A stretch of 64,000 nucleotides of DNA from G965197715 sp965247615. GTDB taxonomy: Bacteria; Chloroflexota; Dehalococcoidia; Lucifugimonadales; UBA1127. The translations under genes were made by a program, and so were the position numbers. Within the stretch, counting starts at the first letter, position 1. Every line of letters starts with the position of its first letter. The stretch lies in contig OZ252022.1 in the NCBI GenBank assembly GCA_965247615.1, forward strand, positions 1,922,001 to 1,986,000, read 5' to 3'. Below the pieces are notes generated by a model. That model was not told where the DNA came from. It saw only the letters and a list, made by a program, of their open reading frames with translations, and searched no databases. Positions 9,051 to 15,901 of this stretch are shown here, one piece after another.

Positions 9051-9069
9051 CCCGGGGCCCAACTATGCT
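9041..9069 (+). promoter_or_regulatory. Sigma-70-type promoter giving a leaderless start
   Basis: TTGACG at 9041-9046, a 17-base spacer and TATGCT at 9064-9069. The -10 box ends six bases before the ATG at 9076, so transcription would start at or next to the start codon and the mRNA would have no leader. No Shine-Dalgarno sequence is present there. Confidence 0.6.
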
Positions 9070-9075
9070 GCTTGT

Positions 9076-9531
9076 ATGAGACTCAGAGGAGCGGCGTTCC
9101 TGTCATCTTCGCCCCGCCGTATCGGTGGGGGCGTCACGTGCGCCCTTGCCCTGGCGATGGCGTGGGTCTCGTTCCTGCCAGTCATCGCTCCCGTACTCGA
9201 CCACCACGCGGTGGAGCGGCAGCCGGGACACGGCCACATCTACCCCGGCGGCGTGCCCGTTGACCACGAGCACGGCCACGAGACTGCGCACTCCCACCAC
9301 GGCCGTAGCGACGCGGACGGCGCAGCTACCAATACCAACGAGATCGTCTTCCTTCCGGCCAGTGAAGATGGCGCCGAGGCTGGCAGCTACAACCTGGTCC
9401 TAGCGGCCTTGGCAGTCTGCCTGGCGCTGCTCATCCCACCCTTCCTCACCCTCAGAACGCTGCTCCAACGCAGCTCACTCCTCCGCTTCTTCCCCCTCGT
9501 CGAGACTCCCCCGCCGCAACCCGCTCTCTAA
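9076..9531 (+). CDS. Small His-rich two-helix membrane protein
   Basis: The 151-residue product has a hydrophobic segment at about residues 20-40 (VTCALALAMAWVSFLPVIAP). A long outside loop follows with many histidines (DHHAVERQPGHGH, DHEHGHETAHSHHG). A second hydrophobic segment lies at about 108-130, then a short Arg-containing tail. The loop looks able to bind Cu, Zn or Ni, but no known family was recognised. It is the first gene of a run with YtkA-like, cupredoxin-like and polytopic membrane proteins, which supports a metal-related role. The ATG at 9076 is chosen because the promoter places the transcript start there. An in-frame upstream ATG at 9001 would precede the promoter. Confidence 0.7.
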   Translation: MRLRGAAFLSSSPRRIGGGVTCALALAMAWVSFLPVIAPVLDHHAVERQPGHGHIYPGGVPVDHEHGHETAHSHHGRSDADGAATNTNEIVFLPASEDGAEAGSYNLVLAALAVCLALLIPPFLTLRTLLQRSSLLRFFPLVETPPPQPAL

Positions 9532-9596
9532 GCGCCAACACGCCCTGGCGGCAGACGTTGCCGTCGATCCGCTGCATTCCGAGAGAAGCAGTACCT

Positions 9597-10172
9597 ATGA
9601 TGTGGCCCCTCACCCCTCTTGCTGTGTTGCGCGCGGCGCTGGGTCCTGTCGCCGGCGCGGCCGCTGCCTTGCTTCTGGTTGCGCCCGTTCAGGCCAACGG
9701 GGCCCACCTGGCAAGCCAGGAGGTCTACGCCGGCGATGCGGGGCCGTACAGCATCAGGGTCACGACGGTGCCTGTGGCTGGCCCAATGCACGTAAGCGTC
9801 TTCGTCGCGCACCGGGGCACAGCCGCGCCCGTGCTGGATGCTGAGGTGGAGGTGGGGGCAAGCAAGGTGGGAGGGGACGGGACCGGGGTGGGGCCTGTGG
9901 CGGCGCCGCGCACCGTTCTGGGCCCCAACTGGTTCGAGGTGGACCTGCCTGTAGAGGAGCCCGGGGAGTGGACCTTTTCCGTCAGCGTGGTCGCCCCCGC
10001 CTCTCGGGAGACAGTGACCTTTCCGGTGTACGTGCGCGAGCCGGCGGAGACAAACGTCCTGCTGGTAACCGCCGTTGCCGCGGCGGCGGGCCTCCTGGTC
10101 CTCTGGGCGAGCCGATGGTGGCTCGGGAGAGGCCGGAGACGGCAGCCCGTCCGCGGACGGCGGCGGCGATGA
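9597..10172 (+). CDS. YtkA/FixH-like secreted, membrane-anchored protein
   Basis: The 191-residue product has a signal peptide (AAALLLVAPVQANG) and an immunoglobulin-like beta domain (PYSIRVTTVPVAGPMHVSVFV ... NWFEVDLPVEEPGEWTFSVSV) like the YtkA/copper-resistance accessory group. It ends in a C-terminal membrane helix and a very Arg-rich tail inside the cell. Such domains occur near copper-handling and cytochrome oxidase assembly genes. The start at 9597 follows a GAGAGAAG site; a second ATG follows immediately. It lies 65 bases after the His-rich protein and 28 before the lipoprotein gene, so it is very likely cotranscribed. No classic metal-binding residues are obvious in the domain. Confidence 0.65.
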   Translation: MMWPLTPLAVLRAALGPVAGAAAALLLVAPVQANGAHLASQEVYAGDAGPYSIRVTTVPVAGPMHVSVFVAHRGTAAPVLDAEVEVGASKVGGDGTGVGPVAAPRTVLGPNWFEVDLPVEEPGEWTFSVSVVAPASRETVTFPVYVREPAETNVLLVTAVAAAAGLLVLWASRWWLGRGRRRQPVRGRRRR

Positions 10173-10200
10173 CGGAAACCACATCTTGATGGAGTACACA

Positions 10201-10971
10201 ATGCATAAACCAACAATGCCAGCCCTCCTGTTGGGACTAGCCGCAGCGCTGGCCGTGGCCCTGATCGCCTGCGACCGCGTCGAGTCCCAGGACCGCACCT
10301 TCAACCTGGAGATCGCGGACAGTAAGCTGGCGGCGGGCAACCCGCCGCTGCGAGTAAACGAGGACGATTATGTCGAGATCACTGTCTCTTCCGACAAGCC
10401 CGTCTCCTTCCACCTGCACGGGTACGACATAGAGGTGAAGGCCGGGCCGGGACAGCCCGCGACGCTGGGCTTCACCGCCAACGCCACGGGCAGCTTCCCA
10501 TTCACCATCCACGAAGAAGGAGCGGAGGGGCACACTCACGGCGTGGACGAACCCGCGTGCTCATCGGAAGTACCGGCGGGCGCCGCCCGGCCGGAGGTGC
10601 GCTTTACTGCATTGCCGGGAGAGGAGCGCGGGAAGGTGGACGTGGAGCTGGAGCTGGAGAACTTCACGCTAGTTGGGGAGAGCGCCGATACGGAGACGCT
10701 CTCCGGCCACTGGCACCTGTACGTGGACGGGGAGCTCGCGGGCATGTTCAAGCAGCCCCGCGGTACGGTCGCCATCAGGGAGGCTGGCGAGCACCAGCTC
10801 ATAGTCACCCTGGCCGACACTCGTCACTGCGACTACGACCTGCGCGCCATGGAGATGGTCATGGTGGACGCGGGGAATGCAGACAGCATGGACGACGAAG
10901 AGGACGACGAAGAGGGGGACGGAGACGAGCGCGAGGTGGAGCTAGGAAGGCTGGAGGTCCACCCCCGGTAG
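10201..10971 (+). CDS. Cupredoxin-like lipoprotein with acidic tail
   Basis: The 256-residue product begins with a lipoprotein signal ending in the lipobox LIAC. A cupredoxin-like domain follows (VNEDDYVEITVSSDKPVSFH, HLHGYDIEVKAGPGQPATL, FTANATGSFPFTIHEEGAEGH). A second beta domain of about 100 residues contains SGHWHLYVDGELAG and HCDYDLRAMEM. The last about 40 residues are mostly Asp/Glu. Cupredoxins bind one copper through His, Cys and Met; His residues at HLHG, IHEEGAEGH and H-CD are candidates, but a full type 1 site is not clear. The start at 10201 has GGAG six bases upstream. It lies between the YtkA-like gene and the large membrane protein. Confidence 0.7.
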   Translation: MHKPTMPALLLGLAAALAVALIACDRVESQDRTFNLEIADSKLAAGNPPLRVNEDDYVEITVSSDKPVSFHLHGYDIEVKAGPGQPATLGFTANATGSFPFTIHEEGAEGHTHGVDEPACSSEVPAGAARPEVRFTALPGEERGKVDVELELENFTLVGESADTETLSGHWHLYVDGELAGMFKQPRGTVAIREAGEHQLIVTLADTRHCDYDLRAMEMVMVDAGNADSMDDEEDDEEGDGDEREVELGRLEVHPR

Positions 10972-10997
10972 GACCGGACTCGGAGAGGGGCATAGGA

Positions 10998-12545
10998 ATG
11001 CGCAGACATCTGCCAGCGGTCCTCCTGGGCCTGTGCCTTGCCGCCCTGTGGGGCGGGCTGGCCCCCGACCCGGCGCTGGCTCACGGCTTCGGGCAGCGCT
11101 ACGACCTGCCCGTGCCGCTGTGGCTCTACATCACCGGCGCCGGCGCGGCGGTGGCCCTCTCCTTCGCCATCATCGGCGTGTTCATGGGTGGGGCGCGGGG
11201 GCTGCACGGCTACCCGCGCCTCAACCTGCTGCGCCGGCGTGCCGTGCGGGCGGCGGTCCACCCCGCAGTCCTCCTGACGGCCAGGGTGGCTTCGGTGGCG
11301 CTCCTTGTTCTGGTGGTAACCGCGGGGCTCATTGGGGACCAGGCCCCCGCCAGCAACCTGGCGCCAACCCTCGTCTGGGTCATATGGTGGGTGGGACTGG
11401 CCTACGTCTCCGCCCTGGTCGGCGACGTCTGGGGATTCCTCAACCCGTGGAAGACCGTCTTCGGCTGGGCTGAGGGCCTCTACCGGCGCATCGACAGCGA
11501 AGGAGAGCTCTCCTTCCACCACCAGTACCCTCCCAGGCTGGGCGTATGGCCCGGTGTGCTGCTGCTCGCGGCCTTCGCGTGGGTGGAGTTGGTGTACGTG
11601 GACTCGGCGACGCCGCTCCGGATCGCCCAGATGGCCGGCGTGTACTCGGTCCTGACGTGGGGTGGGATGCTCCTCTTCGGCAGGGAGCAGTGGGTCCGCC
11701 ATGCCGAGGTGTTCTCGCTCGCCTTCGGCCTGCTGGCCAGGTTCGCTCCCACCGAGGTACGGGTAACCGACCCGGCGGCGTGCGGCGACTGCCGGGCCGA
11801 GTGCAGAGACCTGGACGGCCAGTGCATCGGCTGCTGCGACTGCTACGAACGGGCGCCGGCCGCGGCGCGCGAGCTCAACCTCCGTCCCTTCGCTGCGGGG
11901 CTACTGCGGAACGAAGCGGTGTCTCCGTCCCTGATGGTCTTCATCTTACTGCTGCTCTCAACGGTGACCTTCGACGGGTTCACGGCCACGCCCCTGTGGT
12001 CGGACATCGTCATCCTGCTGTTCGACGCGGTCCCAAACCCGACGGCTATCGGCACTCTGGGGTTACTCGTCTTCCCGGTGCTGTTCATCGGGGTGTACCT
12101 GGCGGTGGCCGCACTGATGGCGGCGGCCGGCGGCCGCCGTCTGCCCGCGGGGGACATGGCGCGAGCCTTCGTGTTCTCCCTGGTGCCCATCGCCCTGGCC
12201 TACCACCTGGCCCACTTCCTGTCGTTCCTCCTCATCCAGGGGCAGCTCATCATCCCGCTGGCCTCGGACCCCTTCGGGTTCGGGTGGAACGTGCTGGGGA
12301 CGGCCGGCTACCAGGTCAACATCGGCATCGTCGACGCCAGATTTGCCTGGTTCACCGCCGTGGCCGCCATCGTGGCAGGTCACATCATCGCGGTGTACCT
12401 GGCCCACGTCATCGCCATACGGACGCTGCGAGACCGGCCGCTGGCGCTCCGCAGCCAGTACCCGATGCTTGGCCTCATGGTGGGTTACACTATGGTCAGC
12501 CTGTGGATCCTGGCGCAACCCATCGTGGAAGCGCCCGCGGGATAG
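10998..12545 (+). CDS. Polytopic membrane protein, annotated as fenitrothion-hydrolase-like in relatives, with Cys cluster
   Basis: The 515-residue product has a signal-like N-terminus and about 10-11 hydrophobic segments. The opening HGFGQRYDLPVPLWLYITGA is typical of a membrane family often labelled fenitrothion hydrolase in actinobacteria, a name with little functional support. Between membrane segments, at residues 262-282, it carries the pattern C-x2-C-x3-C-x6-C-x2-CC-x-C (nucleotides 11781-11843), which looks like a metal or iron-sulfur site. Start: ATG 10998 with GAGAGGGG upstream. It is the last and largest gene of the cassette, 26 bases after the lipoprotein gene. A role in metal or electron handling in the membrane is inference. 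Confidence 0.65.
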   Translation: MRRHLPAVLLGLCLAALWGGLAPDPALAHGFGQRYDLPVPLWLYITGAGAAVALSFAIIGVFMGGARGLHGYPRLNLLRRRAVRAAVHPAVLLTARVASVALLVLVVTAGLIGDQAPASNLAPTLVWVIWWVGLAYVSALVGDVWGFLNPWKTVFGWAEGLYRRIDSEGELSFHHQYPPRLGVWPGVLLLAAFAWVELVYVDSATPLRIAQMAGVYSVLTWGGMLLFGREQWVRHAEVFSLAFGLLARFAPTEVRVTDPAACGDCRAECRDLDGQCIGCCDCYERAPAAARELNLRPFAAGLLRNEAVSPSLMVFILLLLSTVTFDGFTATPLWSDIVILLFDAVPNPTAIGTLGLLVFPVLFIGVYLAVAALMAAAGGRRLPAGDMARAFVFSLVPIALAYHLAHFLSFLLIQGQLIIPLASDPFGFGWNVLGTAGYQVNIGIVDARFAWFTAVAAIVAGHIIAVYLAHVIAIRTLRDRPLALRSQYPMLGLMVGYTMVSLWILAQPIVEAPAG

Positions 12546-12734
12546 CGATACGATCGGAGGAAGCGTACCGCTCGCCTGAAGGGCGGCGGCATCGTAAGCC
12601 CGCCTGCGGACGAGACGGGAGACCCTTCAGATCCGGCGGCTGCTCATCGAGAGTCCGGGAGGATTTGCGGTATCATGGGGACGCGCGCCGGCGCACGGCC
12701 GGGACCGCGCAATGGAACGTGGAAGGAGAACGAC

Positions 12735-13772
12735 ATGGACATCGAAGGACTGGTTGCTACGACCCAAGCCCTGTTGGCGCCAGGCAAGGGCCTCCTCGCC
12801 GCGGATGAGAGCTCCGGCACCATCAAGCGCCGCTTCGACTCGATCAGCCTGGAGAGCACGGAGGAGAACCGGCGCGACTACCGGGAGATGCTCTTCCGGG
12901 CCCCGGGCGTCGACGCCTACATCAGCGGCGTCATTCTGTACGACGAGACAATCAGGCAGGACGGCGCGGACGGTACGCCCATGGTGACGGTCCTCTCCGA
13001 TCGCGGGATCATCCCGGGGATCAAGGTCGACAAGGGCATACAGCCCGTGGTCGGCTCCCCCAGCGAGACGGTTACCGAGGGCCTGGACGGCCTGGGGCAG
13101 CGGCTGGCCGAGTACCGTGAGATGGGGGCGCGGTTCGCGAAGTGGCGCGCGGTAATCACCATCGGCGACGGCATCCCGACGCCCAACTGCATCGAGGTGA
13201 ACGCTCACGCGCTTGCGCGCTACGCCGCACTGTGCCAGCAGGCGGGGCTAGTGCCCATCGTGGAGCCCGAGGTGCTGATGGACGGCAGCCACGACATCGA
13301 CGCCTGCTACGCGGCCTCCAAGGCCACGCTGCTGGAGACCTTCGCGCAGCTGGGCCGGCAGGGCGTGGCGCTGGAGGGGATGCTGCTGAAGCCAAACATG
13401 GTGGTCTCCGCCGCTTCGGCCCCCAACCGCGCCGGCACTGAGACCGTCGCCGCCATGACGGTGGACTGCCTGATGCGGGCCGTGCCCGCGTTGATGCCGG
13501 GGGTGGTGTTCCTCTCCGGGGGCCAGGACGACAACGACGCGACGGTGAACCTGAACGCGATCCACCTGGAGGGCGCCAGGGTGGGCGCGCCGTGGACGCT
13601 GGGCTTCTCCTTCGCCCGGGGCCTCCAGCGCGCACCGCTGGCGGCGTGGGGCGGCAAGGCGGAGAACGTGTCGGCGGCGCAGGCGGTGTTCCTGCACCGT
13701 GCACGGGTGACGAGCGCCGCGCGCGAAGGTAAGTACTCGCCGGAGATGGAGGAGCAGGCGGCCGCTGTGTAG
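12735..13772 (+). CDS. fba: Class I fructose-bisphosphate aldolase
   Basis: The 345-residue protein matches the animal/plant-type Schiff-base aldolase along its length. Key residues are visible: the Asp in LLAADESSGTIKRRF, the Lys in IKVDKG, the Lys in ARFAKWRAV, the Glu in VPIVEPEVLMDG and the Schiff-base Lys219 in MLLKPNMV. It cleaves or forms fructose-1,6-bisphosphate with dihydroxyacetone phosphate and glyceraldehyde-3-phosphate and needs no metal. The ATG at 12735 follows GAAGGAGAA; upstream in-frame codons have no ribosome site. A strong terminator follows at 13799. GlpX lies 1 kb away, which favours a gluconeogenic context. Confidence 0.95.
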   Translation: MDIEGLVATTQALLAPGKGLLAADESSGTIKRRFDSISLESTEENRRDYREMLFRAPGVDAYISGVILYDETIRQDGADGTPMVTVLSDRGIIPGIKVDKGIQPVVGSPSETVTEGLDGLGQRLAEYREMGARFAKWRAVITIGDGIPTPNCIEVNAHALARYAALCQQAGLVPIVEPEVLMDGSHDIDACYAASKATLLETFAQLGRQGVALEGMLLKPNMVVSAASAPNRAGTETVAAMTVDCLMRAVPALMPGVVFLSGGQDDNDATVNLNAIHLEGARVGAPWTLGFSFARGLQRAPLAAWGGKAENVSAAQAVFLHRARVTSAAREGKYSPEMEEQAAAV

Positions 13773-13798
13773 GGGGGCACCATTCTTTATGCTGGTCT

Positions 13799-13832
13799 GA
13801 GGGGGCGTTGGCAGACGTCCCCTCACTCTTTT
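13799..13832 (+). terminator. Rho-independent terminator of the aldolase gene
   Basis: GAGGGGGCG at 13799-13807 pairs with CGTCCCCTC at 13816-13824 across an eight-base loop, with one mismatch. The run CTCTTTT at 13826-13832 follows. It stands 26 bases after the aldolase stop. Confidence 0.75.
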
Positions 13833-13927
13833 AGTTCCGGCGCGGGTGGGAATCCAGAGGTGGGCATGGCAAGGCCTTTGCATTCCTTGTGTCAGGTAAC
13901 CGCCGCTAGGAGAAAAGGAGCGTCCCT

Positions 13928-14716
13928 GTGAGATGTATCGCATTGGATTGGTCGGGGGCGAGCGATAAGGCTGCCCAAAAGAGAACCATCTGGCTAGCAG
14001 AGGCGATCAACGGCCAGTTGGTCCGCCTAGAGGATGGGCGGACGCGCGGCGAAGTGGTGATGCTGTTGGTTGAGGAGATCCAAACTTACAAAGACATTGT
14101 GGTCGGACTCGACTTCGCTTTCTCCTTCCCGGAGTGGTATCTGCGCATGTATGGCCTAGTAAGTGTGCGCGCACTATGGGGACTGGCCGGAAAGGAAGGC
14201 GAGACCTGGCTGAATGGAGATACCTGGCCCTTCTGGGGCCGGCCAGGCCGGTGTTCCTCCCGTCCGTCAGATTTGGAGTCCCATTGCCGCTTTCGCCAGA
14301 CTGAGACGGCTCTTCAGGTTAAAGGATTGCAGCCAAAGTCGGTATTTCAAGTCAATGGGGCTGGGGCTGTGGGCACAGGGTCTATCCGCGGCCTTCCTTG
14401 GCTCGTGAATCTGCAAGACGCTGGAGCAACCATCTGGCCTTTTGATACTCCTAAGCCTCCCATAGTGGTGGAGATATGGCCTCGTTTGCTCACGGAAGAT
14501 GTGGTGAAGTCCAGTCCTCTAGCTCGCGCTGAGTACTTGGGTCGCAGGTATCCGGAGTTAAACACACAATGCGTACGCGCAATGGAAAAGAGCGAGGATG
14601 CCTTTGACGCCGGGGTGTCCGCTCTGGTAATGGCTGCCCATGCCGAGAACTTCCTTAGCATGTCGCAGGCCACTGAGCCGACCAAGTCTTTGGAAGGCGA
14701 GACTTGGCGTCCGTAG
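13928..14716 (+). CDS. DUF429 protein (predicted RNase H-like nuclease)
   Basis: The 262-residue product opens with CIALDWSGASD, an RNase H-fold first strand with its Asp. It then has KDIVVGLDFAFSFPEW, the DUF429 hallmark strand-Asp-FPF region, and near the end EDAFDAGVSALVMA with the conserved acidic pair and helix. The family is predicted to be nucleases or nucleotide-binding proteins; no reaction is established. The start is GTG at 13928 with AAAGGAG upstream. Codon third positions are less GC-rich than in the neighbours, and the gene faces the glpX 3' end, so acquisition by transfer is possible. Confidence 0.7.
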   Translation: MRCIALDWSGASDKAAQKRTIWLAEAINGQLVRLEDGRTRGEVVMLLVEEIQTYKDIVVGLDFAFSFPEWYLRMYGLVSVRALWGLAGKEGETWLNGDTWPFWGRPGRCSSRPSDLESHCRFRQTETALQVKGLQPKSVFQVNGAGAVGTGSIRGLPWLVNLQDAGATIWPFDTPKPPIVVEIWPRLLTEDVVKSSPLARAEYLGRRYPELNTQCVRAMEKSEDAFDAGVSALVMAAHAENFLSMSQATEPTKSLEGETWRP

Positions 14717-14742
14717 TGTTCTCGCCGCGCTACTCACCCGCC

Positions 14743-15693
14743 TCAGTCGCGGAAGCGGACCTTGTCGAGGCGGGAGAAGTCGTGGATGGAGTCGATCCAG
14801 CGGATGGTGCCTGAGCGGGAGCGCATGACCAGGGACTGGGTCTGCGCGCCGCCGTCCAAGAGGCGCACGCCCTTGAGGAGCTCGCCGGTGCTGGCGCCCG
14901 TGGCGGAGAAGAAGACGTCATCGCCGCCCACGAGATCGTGGGTGTCGTAGACCTTGTCCAGGTCCACGCCATCGGCGATGGCCTGGTCGCGCTCCTTCTC
15001 GTCGCGGGGCCACGGCTTGCAGAGGACCGCGCCGCCGATGCAGCGGATGGCCGCCGCGGTCAGCACCGCCTCCGGGGAACCTCCGATGCCCAGCAGCATG
15101 TCCACGCCGGTGCCGGGCAGCACGGCCTGGATACCCGCGACGATGTCGCCGTCCGTGACCATCTTGACCCGCGCGCCCTCGCGGCGGACCTCATCCAGGA
15201 TAGGCAGGTTGCGGGGCCGATCCAGCATCACCACGGTCAGGTCCTGCACGGCGCACCCCTTGGCCCTGGCCACGCCGCGGAGGTTCTCGCCCACGCCGGC
15301 GTTCATGTCGATGGCGTCCCTGGCCTCGGGGCCCACGGCGATCTTGTCCATGTAGAAGACGTTGCCGGGGACGTTCATGGTGCCCCGCGCCGAGAGGGCC
15401 ACGACGGCGATGGAGCCGGGCAGTCCCTTGGACAGCAGCGTGGTGCCGTCTATGGGGTCGACGGCGATGTCCACCTCCGGCGGGGACCCGTTGCCGATGC
15501 GCTCTCCGTTGTAGAGCATGGGCGCCTCGTCCTTCTCGCCCTCGCCGATGACCACGACGCCGTCCATCGCCACAAAGCCAAGGCTGTAGCGCATGGCGTC
15601 CACGGCAGCCTGGTCCACCAGCTCCTTGTCGCCCATGCCCATGTGACGGACGGCGGACATGGCGGCCGCCTCCGTGACGCGGGCAAGCTCCAT
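14743..15693 (-). CDS. glpX: Class II fructose-1,6-bisphosphatase (GlpX)
   Basis: The product matches GlpX, with the metal-binding motifs VIGEGEKDEAPMLYNGE and DIAVDPIDGTTL and the later GIGGSPEAVLTAAAIR. It removes the 1-phosphate from fructose-1,6-bisphosphate, the committed step of gluconeogenesis. The first ATG is at 15693. However, in-frame residues upstream (IERNLA) match the conserved N-terminus of the family (RRELA in E. coli GlpX). The only good ribosome site, GGGAGGT at 15744-15750, is placed for an ATA codon at 15736-15738. The true start is therefore probably about 45 bases upstream, with a non-ATG codon or a base change. It is divergent from the inositol-phosphate synthase gene. 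Confidence 0.93.
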   Translation of the reverse strand: MELARVTEAAAMSAVRHMGMGDKELVDQAAVDAMRYSLGFVAMDGVVVIGEGEKDEAPMLYNGERIGNGSPPEVDIAVDPIDGTTLLSKGLPGSIAVVALSARGTMNVPGNVFYMDKIAVGPEARDAIDMNAGVGENLRGVARAKGCAVQDLTVVMLDRPRNLPILDEVRREGARVKMVTDGDIVAGIQAVLPGTGVDMLLGIGGSPEAVLTAAAIRCIGGAVLCKPWPRDEKERDQAIADGVDLDKVYDTHDLVGGDDVFFSATGASTGELLKGVRLLDGGAQTQSLVMRSRSGTIRWIDSIHDFSRLDKVRFRD

Positions 15694-15768
15694 GGCAAGG
15701 TTCCGTTCGATGGGTTGCCTGGCACGCTGGGTCGCTATAACACACCTCCCGTCCGGTTGGGCATGGGG

Positions 15769-15774
15769 ATTATA
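15769..15774 (-). promoter_or_regulatory. -10 box of glpX promoter
   Basis: A perfect TATAAT on the minus strand lies 19 bases before the glpX ribosome site at 15744-15750. No good -35 hexamer is seen 16-18 bases upstream of it. Confidence 0.4.
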
Positions 15775-15865
15775 CCATCACGACGCGCCCAGAACCGGGC
15801 CGCAGGCGGGCCTGCGGTGCGCCCATCCGGCGGGTTGCAGCTTCTCTGCGAGAGGGGAGCGGTGC

Positions 15866-15894
15866 TTGACAGCTAACGATTTTATCAATAGGAT
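15866..15894 (+). promoter_or_regulatory. Sigma-70 promoter of the inositol-phosphate synthase gene, leaderless
   Basis: TTGACA at 15866-15871, a 17-base spacer and TAGGAT at 15889-15894. The -10 box ends seven bases before the ATG at 15902, so the transcript should begin at the start codon. Confidence 0.55.
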
Positions 15895-15901
15895 GGCGCC
15901 C

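Noticed and set aside
10075..10200. N-terminal extension of the cupredoxin-like lipoprotein
   Set aside because: It would overlap the previous gene and hide the lipoprotein signal; the start at 10201 has a good ribosome site.
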